Source of the DNA: an uncultured Collinsella sp.
GTDB taxonomy: Bacteria > Actinomycetota > Coriobacteriia > Coriobacteriales > Coriobacteriaceae
Direction: 5' to 3'
Length of the DNA stretch: 32,477 nt
Assembly (NCBI GenBank): GCA_958435545.1
Contig: CAUBGU010000009.1
Coordinates: 1 to 32,477 of the forward strand
In this document: in pieces, positions 24,356 to 31,497 of the stretch
Numbering within the stretch: the stretch's first letter is position 1
Layout of the letters: each line of letters opens with the position of its first letter
Position numbers and translations under genes: made by a program
The notes under the pieces: model-generated
What the model saw: the letters and a program-made list of their open reading frames with translations, nothing else
What the model was told of the DNA's origin: nothing
The model's database searches: none

Positions 24356-24456
24356 GGGAGGCCCCTCCTCTCTGGGAATCTAGACAACTCACAGCTTGGC
24401 AGGTGCCTCTCTATTTGTCACCACTCGGGTGTAAACAACCTGTTGACACTAAACAT
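23385..24456 (-). mobile_element. IS481-family insertion sequence with CTAG target duplication
   Basis: The element is about 1.07 kb with 25-bp imperfect terminal inverted repeats: 23386-23410 and the complement of 24431-24455 match at 20 of 25 positions by eye, including GTTGTTTAC at the inner end. CTAG flanks both ends (23381-23384 and 24457-24460). IS481 elements are known to insert at NCTAGN; here only the four central bases are duplicated, as the flanking N differ. It carries one transposase gene on the minus strand, broken by two frameshifts. Confidence 0.88.
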
Positions 24457-24555
24457 CTAGACGTCGACGAATGAGCGCTTTGGGTGCGCCATGGCGAAAA
24501 ACCGCCGGTCGTTTATCGAAACCTTTTCCGCGCCGCTGTCCGCTACCGACGCGCA

Positions 24556-24571
24556 TGCTATCTTCGCGCCA
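24556..24571 (+). promoter_or_regulatory. Extended -10 promoter giving a probable leaderless mRNA
   Basis: TGCTATCTT (24556-24564) is an extended -10 whose last base lies 7 nt before the A of the ATG at 24571, where transcription would be expected to begin. No ribosome-binding site precedes the ATG. Confidence 0.4.
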
Positions 24572-25674
24572 TGAGCTACTTTATCGTTTCACATAACGCT
24601 GCCTTGGCGCTTTTGGCGCATATTCCGAACCCCCGCTTTGGGGATTCGGAACCAGAGGTCGTGTCGATTGCAGGCGCCTGCGCGCTCTGTGACCAAGAGG
24701 CGCAGGAGTTCATCGATCACTACGACCTTGGGATTGACGTGCTGGACCTGATGGTGCCGAAGCGAGCCGACCGCCGGCGGACCAAGCACGTCGCGACGCA
24801 CCTGTGCACCAATGAGCTCCCGGCGGGTTCGTTTATCTCGCTGGGCCACTGGAGAGGCGACCTGGGTGCATACGTGTGCTCTCCCGAGCTGGCGTTTTTG
24901 CAGGCTGTGCACGACGGCGATGCGGCGGAGGCGATTTATACCGGCTACGCCATGACGGCGGACTATCGGCTGGATAACCTTGCTCCCGGTGGGGTGACAA
25001 GCAGAGATATGGGCATGCGCGACGGCAAGCTTACGACCATGGAGCTCATTGCGGCGTATATCGAGAAGTCCCCTAAGGTGCGAGATATTGCGAAAGCCAA
25101 GGCATTGCTTGCATACGTGATCGAGGGGTCGCGCTCGCCAAGGGAGTCGGGGCTTTGCATGTTTATGTCGCTACCTGCGCGCTACGGTGGGTATGCGCTG
25201 GGCAAGGCCGAACTGAACAAGAAGTACTTCATTCGCGATGGGTACAACGATGGGCGCAAACGTAAGCTACGCGTGTTGGAGCGCATGCCCGATATTACGC
25301 TTACGGCGAAAGCCGAGGTGGGCGTGGACAAAGTGAGGGCCGGGCTGCTGCCCGAAGTCCTTACCGCACTGGTCGATTACGATAGCGATGCCATCCATGA
25401 CGGGAGCGATAAGATCCACAAGGACGCCGAGCGCCGCAACGAGTTGCAGCTGCTCAATGGGGTGGCGTACTTTACGGTGACTACCGACCAGGCAAGCGAC
25501 TACGAAAAGCTCGTTCGACTGTGCGAACGCATCCGGCGCAAGCTGCACCGGAATAAACGCCCCGTCTTTAACAGGGCAATGAACGAGAAACAGCGATATC
25601 TCGCTCTTGCGCGCGTCGAAACGAAGCGGTTTAAGCTTTGGCAAACCGTAATCGAGGCACATCTGCGTTGGTAG
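24571..25674 (+). CDS. Conserved hypothetical protein with possible endonuclease-like C-terminal domain
   Basis: This 367-residue soluble protein starts MSYFIVSHNAALALLAHIPN. The C-terminal part (about residues 265-345) reads VRAGLLPEVLTALVDYDSDA, then KIHKDAERRNELQLLNGVAY and FTVTTDQASDYEKLVRLCERI. This is the pattern of the DUF559/Vsr-like PD-(D/E)XK fold (acidic residue, then Lys/Asp/Arg helix, then VFTVT strand). Coriobacterial genomes hold many proteins of this architecture, sometimes annotated as AbiEi-like or of unknown function. The N-terminal half has no recognised domain and contains CALC and scattered Cys. In-frame codons back to 24484 lack a ribosome-binding site and similarity, so the ATG at 24571 is chosen. 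Function is unknown; involvement in defence or DNA repair is a guess. Confidence 0.75.
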   Translation: MSYFIVSHNAALALLAHIPNPRFGDSEPEVVSIAGACALCDQEAQEFIDHYDLGIDVLDLMVPKRADRRRTKHVATHLCTNELPAGSFISLGHWRGDLGAYVCSPELAFLQAVHDGDAAEAIYTGYAMTADYRLDNLAPGGVTSRDMGMRDGKLTTMELIAAYIEKSPKVRDIAKAKALLAYVIEGSRSPRESGLCMFMSLPARYGGYALGKAELNKKYFIRDGYNDGRKRKLRVLERMPDITLTAKAEVGVDKVRAGLLPEVLTALVDYDSDAIHDGSDKIHKDAERRNELQLLNGVAYFTVTTDQASDYEKLVRLCERIRRKLHRNKRPVFNRAMNEKQRYLALARVETKRFKLWQTVIEAHLRW

Positions 25675-25711
25675 ACGCGATTGTCGGGCGTGTAGCCAAG
25701 GCCCCTATTTC

Positions 25712-25893
25712 CAGGTCTAATACTTTTCCCGAGAAGTGAACGAGTCAAAACGGACCCTCGAAGCATCGACACTTTTAATGGCTCATTTCCTGCGGTTTTG
25801 TCGTTGGAATCCTGCGGTTTTGATGCCAGAAAGTGTGGGTGCTTCGAGGGTCCAAATAAGGTCGTTCACTTCTTGGGAAAAGTATTAGACCTG
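25712..25893. repeat. 182-bp large inverted repeat (65-bp arms)
   Basis: The left arm 25712-25776 and the complement of the right arm 25829-25893 agree at 54 of 65 positions by eye, starting CAGGTCTAATACTTTTCCC and sharing GGACCCTCGAAGCA further in. The 52-nt loop contains CCTGCGGTTTTG twice in direct orientation (25790 and 25811). It fills the gap after the hypothetical gene. The rest of the gene-free stretch 25894-26092 is a G/T-rich sequence with only weak open frames. Confidence 0.88.
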
Positions 25894-26092
25894 ATTATAG
25901 GAAGGTCGATCAGATGTGGCTGCGAGGTCCATCCGAGCCCGATTGTGGTGATCGCCGGGGTTGTTGGGGCGGTTTTGGCCTTGGTTGGGGTGTTTTCGTC
26001 GGCGCAGAAGCGACTTCTGGCACGGTTGGGGTGGTTGCTGGCGTTGTTGAGGTGGCCTTGGGTGCTGCGGTGCCTTTTTGGTTTGGCGACAT

Positions 26093-26128
26093 AAAACAAA
26101 ACAGCCCAGAGACATAGCCTCTGAGCTG
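26093..26128 (-). terminator. Intrinsic terminator of tRNA-Val
   Basis: On the minus strand CAGCTCAGAG and CTCTGGGCTG form a 10-bp stem with a 7-nt loop (plus positions 26102-26128), followed by TTTTGTTTT. It ends transcription of the tRNA gene. Confidence 0.85.
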
Positions 26129-26136
26129 CGAACATT

Positions 26137-26211
26137 TGGTGGGCGTTAGAAGATTTGAACTTCTGACCTCTTCCGTGTCAGGGAAGCGCTCTCCCCCTGA
26201 GCTAAACGCCC
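26137..26211 (-). tRNA. tRNA-Val (anticodon GAC)
   Basis: The cloverleaf is complete. The acceptor stem GGGCGTT/AACGCCC, the D arm GCTC/GAGC with AGGGGGA loop, the anticodon stem CTTCC/GGAAG with loop CTGACAC (anticodon GAC), and the T arm AGAAG/CTTCT with TTCAAAT are all paired. The CCA end is encoded (26137-26139 on the complement), giving 75 nt. It reads valine codons GUC and GUU. Confidence 0.97.
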
Positions 26212-26240
26212 GATCAAGGGTGCGCAAGCGCGCAAGGGAT

Positions 26241-26269
26241 AATATAACGGAGCCTGAACTCGGTGGCAA
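26241..26269 (-). promoter_or_regulatory. Promoter of tRNA-Val
   Basis: On the minus strand TTGCCA (plus 26264-26269) and TATATT (plus 26241-26246) are 17 nt apart and lie about 30 bp upstream of the tRNA 5' end. The rest of the gap to 26500 shows nothing else. Confidence 0.6.
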
Positions 26270-26500
26270 GAACATTTTTAAAAATCGCTTACATTGTGGA
26301 ATTCGGGGGCTTTGTCATATCCATCTCAAAAGAGCCTGCTGCCGCGATTTGGCTGTCGCATAATGCAAGGCCATTGCGGTATCGAGCTATGGAAAGACGC
26401 CTGCGGAATTGTCCTACCGATAAGCGGACAAGCCTCCAGCTGGTGACTTCGCCGTGGTAAGGTAAGCCGAATTGTTTCCAGGCTGTTTCGGGGGAGTGGA

Positions 26501-27523
26501 ATGAGCAAAGAGTGTGTCGAGCAGGTCGAAGGCGCAGGGGCTTCGGTGCCGATGACCGATATATCGAACATTGATGTGCCCGAGGGCACCGACGAGCTCA
26601 GCCGCAGCACCCGCCGTGCATGGCGCGAGCGCCTGAACAGCGCTTCGACGCGTAAGATGATCACGGGCGTCCTGGCTACGCTGGTGGGCGGTTCGTTTTG
26701 GGGCTTCTCGGGCACCAGCGCGAGCTTTCTGTTCGATACCTATCACGTCGACACCTTGTGGCTTATGAGCGTGCGCCAGATTCTCGCCGGTCTACTCTTT
26801 ATGGCCGTGGTTGTTACGCGCGACCGCGAGCGCCTGATTAAGCTCTGGACCACACCCGCCGATCGCAAGCAGCTGCTGCTCTTTACCGCCTTTGGCCTGC
26901 TGTTCAACCAGTTTTGCTATCTTTCGGCCGTGCGCCTGACGAACGCCGGAACCGCGACGGTGCTCCAGTGCCTGCAGCTCGTTATCATCATGGGCTACGC
27001 CTGCGTGACCGATCGCCGTATGCCGCGTACTCGCGAAGTCATCGGCATTGGCCTGGCTCTGGGTGGCACCTTTTTAATCGCTACCGGCGGTGACCCTACC
27101 AGTCTGAGCATATCGCCGCTTGGCCTGGTCTCAGGCCTTATGTGTGCGGTTAGCGCCGCCTGTATGGCGGTGATTCCCGCCAAGATTCTGTCCGAATACG
27201 GTAGCCCTATTGTTACGGGCTCGGCTATGCTTACGGCGGGTGTCGTTTCGAGTGTCTTTGTGCAGCCGTGGGCTCATATGCCGGCCCTCGATGCTGCCGG
27301 CATCGAAGCGCTCGCGGTGTTTGTGATCGTGGGCTCTTTCCTGGCGTATATGCTCTATATGCAGGGCGTCAAGGATATTGGTTCCGTACGCGCGAGTCTC
27401 ATCGGAACTGTGGAGCCGGTTTCGGCGACCATCACCAGCGCAGTTATGCTGGGGACGGTGTTTTTGCCGACCGATCTTATCGGCTTTGTCATGATCATCG
27501 TGATGATGTTCCTCACGGTGTAG
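26501..27523 (+). CDS. EamA/DMT family transporter, C-terminal tail shortened
   Basis: This is an inner-membrane carrier of the drug/metabolite transporter superfamily, which usually exports amino acids or related metabolites. After a 50-residue cytoplasmic start come ten hydrophobic segments in two EamA repeats (about residues 53-175 and 190-340), with GSFWGFSGTSASFLF and NAGTATVLQCLQLVIIMGYA as repeat landmarks. GGGGGAG lies just before the ATG at 26501. The stop after FLTV at 27523 comes from an apparent GT duplication (ggtgtagct). Removing two bases restores a frame reading VAGAAAKTEKVLCRIFAN to a stop at 27576, a natural-looking cytoplasmic tail. The membrane part is intact, so the protein probably still works. 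Confidence 0.9.
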   Translation: MSKECVEQVEGAGASVPMTDISNIDVPEGTDELSRSTRRAWRERLNSASTRKMITGVLATLVGGSFWGFSGTSASFLFDTYHVDTLWLMSVRQILAGLLFMAVVVTRDRERLIKLWTTPADRKQLLLFTAFGLLFNQFCYLSAVRLTNAGTATVLQCLQLVIIMGYACVTDRRMPRTREVIGIGLALGGTFLIATGGDPTSLSISPLGLVSGLMCAVSAACMAVIPAKILSEYGSPIVTGSAMLTAGVVSSVFVQPWAHMPALDAAGIEALAVFVIVGSFLAYMLYMQGVKDIGSVRASLIGTVEPVSATITSAVMLGTVFLPTDLIGFVMIIVMMFLTV

Positions 27524-27672
27524 CTGGCGCCGCTGCCAAGACGGAAAAGGTGTTGTGCCGCATTTTCGCCAATTGACGTCCGTGTCTGGAGTTTAGCTGT
27601 CGATGCTCAAAATGCCATAAACTAGTAACGTTATGGACTTTTTCATTGCGACTCAATTGCGAGGATTTCTTT

Positions 27673-29985
27673 ATGGCTGGTAATCACTTTAAGGGCAGCG
27701 ATAGCGGCCGCCCTGCAGTTCCGCCGCGTCCGAACGGGGCTGGTAAGGCCGGCACGCCGGGCGGCGCTGGACAGGGCGGTTCCGGTAAGCGCGTGTCCCC
27801 GGGCGAGACGGCGATGTTTACCGCTCTGTACGAGCAGTCTCAAAAGGCAAAAAAGACCGGCCGTGCAAGAGGGAATGTCTTTGCGGGCGGTGCAACCTCC
27901 ACGTCGCAGCCGAGCGGGGCTCCTTCGGTACCCGCGAACAACGCAGGTGCTGCCAACGCCGCGAATGCCGCCGGTAACGTTAATGCCGACAAGGCCGCCA
28001 ACAATACTCCCTCTGCCGGTGGCGCGGGGCTTACGGGTAACCTTGGCACGATTTACACCGGCGCCTCCGAGACTGGCACGTTTGCCCGCCTGGATGATAG
28101 CGGTGCCGAGTTTGCGGGCTCGGGTTCCAAGGAAGATTATTACGATTTTGGCTTGAACTACGGTAGCGACGCTTCGTCGAGTTCGACCTCTGACGGTCTG
28201 GTCCGTCATCGCCATCGCAAGGGCGAGCGCAAAAAGCGTCACACCGGCGCCATTATTGCCGCTGTAGCCGCGGTGCTTCTCGTTGCGCTTGGCGCAAGCG
28301 GCTTTATGCTGCTTAACTCGGCAAGGACCGTAAAGAGCGAAGCGAAGGAGGCTGTCAAGATCGTCGGTGGCCTTAAGGACAAGGTCACGTCGGGCGATTT
28401 TTCGACGCTGCCTGACGACGCGAAGAAGATCGATGAGCTCTGCGACAGCATGAAGGCGGAGACCTCGAGCCCGCTGTGGGCGGCGGCTTCGTTTATCCCG
28501 GTGTATGGCAGTGACATCAACGCAGCCCGCACCATGATTGATGCCCTGTCCGATGTCTCGAGCAACGCGCTGGTTCCCATGGCCGACAACCTTTCGCAGG
28601 CCACGCCCGGCAAGCTGTTCCAGGACGGCATGATTAACGCGTCCGCGCTGCAGGCGGTCGCCGATTCGCTTTCTGATAGCTCGAAGGTGTTCAAGAGCGC
28701 CAACGAGAAGGTCCAGGGCATTGGCGATACTCATATTTCCCAGGTGACCGAGCTGGTCGATAAGGCCAAGGACGGCTTTGCCACCCTCAACGGTGCGGTC
28801 GACGCGGCGGAGAAGGTCGCCCCCGTCCTTCCCCAGATGCTCGGCGCCAACGGCCAGACGCGCAACTACCTTATGTACGCCATGAACAACGTCGAGATTC
28901 GTGCCTGCGGCGGCTTTGGCGGTTCGCAGGGCCTGATTTCGGTCACCGACGGTCAGATGTCGATTGGCGAGTTTGTTCCCCGCATTGGACTCAGCGAGGA
29001 TGAGGCAGTCGAGAGCGTCGACGAAGAGGATGAGGCGCTGTTCGGCAACCACAGTAACCTGTACAACTCGGGCAATACCTATTCGCCTGATTGGCCCCGC
29101 AACTCGCAGCGTGTCGCCGCGCTGTGGAAGTCCCAGTATGGACAGGACGTTGATGGCGTCATCGGTATCGACCCGGTGTTCCTGCAGTATCTGCTGGGCC
29201 TGGTCGGTAATGTCTCGCTGCCCGACGGAACGGTTGTCGACGGCACCAACGCCGCAAAGGTCCTCATGCACGATGTGTACTGGAACTATCCAGTCGAGGA
29301 GTCTGACGGCATCTTTGCATCCGTCGCCAGCGCTGCCTTCGACAAGATCCTTGGTGGTATCGGCGATGTCGATGTTACGAAGCTTGTCAGCGCCGTTGAG
29401 CGCGGTGCCGAAGAGGGCCGCCTGATCGCTTGGATGAGAAACGATGATGAGCAGAATGCCATCAAAGAGACGGGCATTGACGCTTCGCTGCCCGATCCGG
29501 ATGATCCGAGTGCCGATCCCGTTGCCGGCGTTTACTTTAACAACCTGAGCTTCTCCAAGCTCGACTGGTATCTGAACGCCGACACGCAGATTGGCCAGGG
29601 CGTGAAGAACGGCGACGGCACGTGCTCCTATCGCATCACCGTTACCCTGACGAACATCATGACGCAGGAGGAGGCTGGCAAGCTGCCCGACTACGTTGCG
29701 GCGAGCGCATCCGATGCCGCGCGTGACGACGAACGCCTGAATGTCTCAGTGTTTGCCCCGACGGGCGGCAACATCAGTGACCTTACGGTTGAGGGCACCC
29801 AGTTTGGTCTTGGCGCCGCTACGTGGCATGGAATTCCCTTCTATTCGGGTACCGTTGACCTGCATGCTGGCGAGACGACGACGATCACGTATACGCTGAC
29901 CACGTCGGCCGAGGCGGGGGACAAGCCGCTTACGCTGCGTCAGACTCCTACATGCCAGGCGGCTCGCGACAGCGCGTCGGCGTAG
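27673..29985 (+). CDS. DUF4012 domain-containing envelope protein
   Basis: This 770-residue protein has a long, low-complexity Gly/Ala/Asn-rich cytoplasmic region (residues 1-175), a basic patch (RHRHRKGERKKRH, 178-190), a single membrane segment (191-214) and a large extracytoplasmic part. That part carries the DUF4012 signature (about 380-620; NYLMYAMNNVEIRACGGFGG, then IGIDPVFLQYLLGLVG). DUF4012 proteins are widespread in Actinobacteria and Firmicutes, often near cell-wall polysaccharide genes, but have no established biochemical role. GAGGA about 8 bases before the ATG at 27673 supports the start; the frame stays open upstream but without a ribosome-binding site. The next gene is glmM, which fits an envelope theme. 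Confidence 0.9.
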   Translation: MAGNHFKGSDSGRPAVPPRPNGAGKAGTPGGAGQGGSGKRVSPGETAMFTALYEQSQKAKKTGRARGNVFAGGATSTSQPSGAPSVPANNAGAANAANAAGNVNADKAANNTPSAGGAGLTGNLGTIYTGASETGTFARLDDSGAEFAGSGSKEDYYDFGLNYGSDASSSSTSDGLVRHRHRKGERKKRHTGAIIAAVAAVLLVALGASGFMLLNSARTVKSEAKEAVKIVGGLKDKVTSGDFSTLPDDAKKIDELCDSMKAETSSPLWAAASFIPVYGSDINAARTMIDALSDVSSNALVPMADNLSQATPGKLFQDGMINASALQAVADSLSDSSKVFKSANEKVQGIGDTHISQVTELVDKAKDGFATLNGAVDAAEKVAPVLPQMLGANGQTRNYLMYAMNNVEIRACGGFGGSQGLISVTDGQMSIGEFVPRIGLSEDEAVESVDEEDEALFGNHSNLYNSGNTYSPDWPRNSQRVAALWKSQYGQDVDGVIGIDPVFLQYLLGLVGNVSLPDGTVVDGTNAAKVLMHDVYWNYPVEESDGIFASVASAAFDKILGGIGDVDVTKLVSAVERGAEEGRLIAWMRNDDEQNAIKETGIDASLPDPDDPSADPVAGVYFNNLSFSKLDWYLNADTQIGQGVKNGDGTCSYRITVTLTNIMTQEEAGKLPDYVAASASDAARDDERLNVSVFAPTGGNISDLTVEGTQFGLGAATWHGIPFYSGTVDLHAGETTTITYTLTTSAEAGDKPLTLRQTPTCQAARDSASA

Positions 29986-30022
29986 GGTTTTTCTGGTAGC
30001 GCAGATAATCGAGTACCATTTT

Positions 30023-30055
30023 GGGGCGGACAGGCAATCTGTTCGCCCCTATTTT
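30023..30055 (+). terminator. Terminator or leader attenuator before glmM
   Basis: GGGGCGGACA (30023-30032) pairs with TGTTCGCCCC (30040-30049), with one G-T wobble and a 7-nt loop, followed by TATTTT. It ends only 3 nt before the AAGGAG of glmM (30058-30063), so there is no room for a promoter after it. Transcripts for glmM must pass through it. Confidence 0.8.
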
Positions 30056-30068
30056 GTAAGGAGAGCGC

Positions 30069-31400
30069 ATGAAGTACTTTGGCACCGACGGCTTTCGCGG
30101 TGAGGCCAACGTTGGGCTGACGGTAGAGCACGCTTATAAGATTGGCCGTTTTGTGGGCTGGTATTACGGCGCCAACCGCAGTGCTAAGGCGCGCGTCATC
30201 GTGGGCAAGGACACACGTCGCTCGAGTTATATGTTCGAGGCGGCGCTGGTGAGCGGTCTGGTCGCGAGCGGTGCGGACGCCTACATGCTGCACGTGATCC
30301 CGACGCCGGGCGTGGCGCATCAGACCGTGGAGGGCTGCTTCGATTGCGGCATCATGATCAGCGCGAGCCACAACCCGTTTTGCGATAACGGCATTAAGCT
30401 CGTCAACAGCGACGGCTTTAAGATGGACGAGGACGTGCTGGAGCTCATCGAGGACTACATCGATGGCAAGAGCGAAGTTCCGCTGGCCACGGGCAACCAC
30501 ATCGGTGCCACGGTGGACTACATGCAGGGCCGCAACCGCTACATTGCTTCGCTCATTGCAAGTGCGAACTTTTCGCTGCAGGGCGTCAAGATCGGTATCG
30601 ACTGCGCCAACGGCTCGGCTTCTTCGGTGGCCAAGCCGGTGTTTGACGCGCTCGGTGCCGACGTGCGCGTGATCAACGCCGCGCCCGATGGCTTTAACAT
30701 CAACGTCGACTGCGGCTCCACGCATATGGAGCGCCTGCAGCGCCATGTGGTGGAGCAGGGCCTGGACGTGGGCTTTGCCTACGACGGCGATGCCGACCGC
30801 TGCCTGGCCGTGGACGAGCGCGGGCGCGTGGTCGACGGCGACCAGATCCTGTACGTGTGCGGCGTGTATCTGAACAAGCACGGGCGCCTCTCGGGCGGTA
30901 CCGTGGTGCCGACGATTGCCAGTAACTTTGGCCTTGTCAAGTCGCTGGAGCTTGCCGGCCTGAGCGCCGTGACCAGCGGCGTGGGCGACCGTCACGTGTA
31001 TGCCAAGATGCGCGAGGGCGGCTACAGCCTGGGCGGCGAGCAGACGGGCCATACGATCTTTGGCGATATCGAGCGCACGGGCGACGGCATTATGACCTCG
31101 CTGCGCGTGATGGAAGTGATTCGTGCCGAGCGCGAGACGCTCTCGCAGCTCACGGCTCCGTGCAAGTTGCTGCCGCAGGCGCAGGTGGCCGTGCGCGTGG
31201 CGGACAAGGACGCCGCGCTCGAGAACATGGGCGTGCAGAACGCCATCGCCGAGGCCGAGGCTGCGCTGGCAGGCGAGGGCCGCGTGCTCGTGCGCAAGAG
31301 CGGAACCGAGTCGGTTATCCGCGTGCTGGCCGAGGCGCCCGACCAAGCATCCGCCGATGCCGCCATGAAGCGCATCGCCAACGCGCTCGAGGCTCTGTAA
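30069..31400 (+). CDS. glmM: Phosphoglucosamine mutase
   Basis: This enzyme converts glucosamine-6-phosphate to glucosamine-1-phosphate, the step that feeds UDP-N-acetylglucosamine for peptidoglycan. The 443-residue protein has the four-domain alpha-D-phosphohexomutase layout: N-terminal YFGTDGFRG (3-11), catalytic MISASHNP with phosphoserine Ser100, the magnesium loop DGDADRCL (about 238-245), the sugar-binding GGEQTGH, and the phosphate-binding RKSGTESVIRV near the C terminus. SASHNP together with the FGTDGFRG start places it in the GlmM group rather than among general phosphomannomutases. AAGGAG at 30058-30063 precedes the ATG at 30069. A hairpin in the leader suggests attenuation or read-through from the DUF4012 gene. 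Confidence 0.95.
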   Translation: MKYFGTDGFRGEANVGLTVEHAYKIGRFVGWYYGANRSAKARVIVGKDTRRSSYMFEAALVSGLVASGADAYMLHVIPTPGVAHQTVEGCFDCGIMISASHNPFCDNGIKLVNSDGFKMDEDVLELIEDYIDGKSEVPLATGNHIGATVDYMQGRNRYIASLIASANFSLQGVKIGIDCANGSASSVAKPVFDALGADVRVINAAPDGFNINVDCGSTHMERLQRHVVEQGLDVGFAYDGDADRCLAVDERGRVVDGDQILYVCGVYLNKHGRLSGGTVVPTIASNFGLVKSLELAGLSAVTSGVGDRHVYAKMREGGYSLGGEQTGHTIFGDIERTGDGIMTSLRVMEVIRAERETLSQLTAPCKLLPQAQVAVRVADKDAALENMGVQNAIAEAEAALAGEGRVLVRKSGTESVIRVLAEAPDQASADAAMKRIANALEAL

Positions 31401-31436
31401 GGTAGTCATTGGGGACGTTCTTAAACGACTAGGTGG

Positions 31437-31475
31437 AAAGGGGGCGCCGCGGATTGGTTCCGCGGCGTCCCCTTT
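31437..31475. terminator. Bidirectional intrinsic terminator between glmM and the M32 gene
   Basis: A 17-bp stem with one G-T pair (AAAGGGGGCGCCGCGGA, 31437-31453, and its complement 31459-31475) has a 5-nt loop. A and T tails on each side let it serve both convergent genes. Confidence 0.85.
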
Positions 31476-31497
31476 GCGTTGGCGTGTCGGTTATGCC

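Noticed and set aside
25798..26117. Overlapping open frames with hydrophobic stretches after the large palindrome
   Set aside because: The starts lie inside the palindrome or lack ribosome-binding sites, and the sequence is simple G/T-rich. I could not support a gene.
26137..26211. tRNA-Val as attachment site of the accessory island
   Set aside because: I found no second copy of the tRNA 3' end elsewhere in the window and no integrase gene, so there is no evidence for site-specific integration here.
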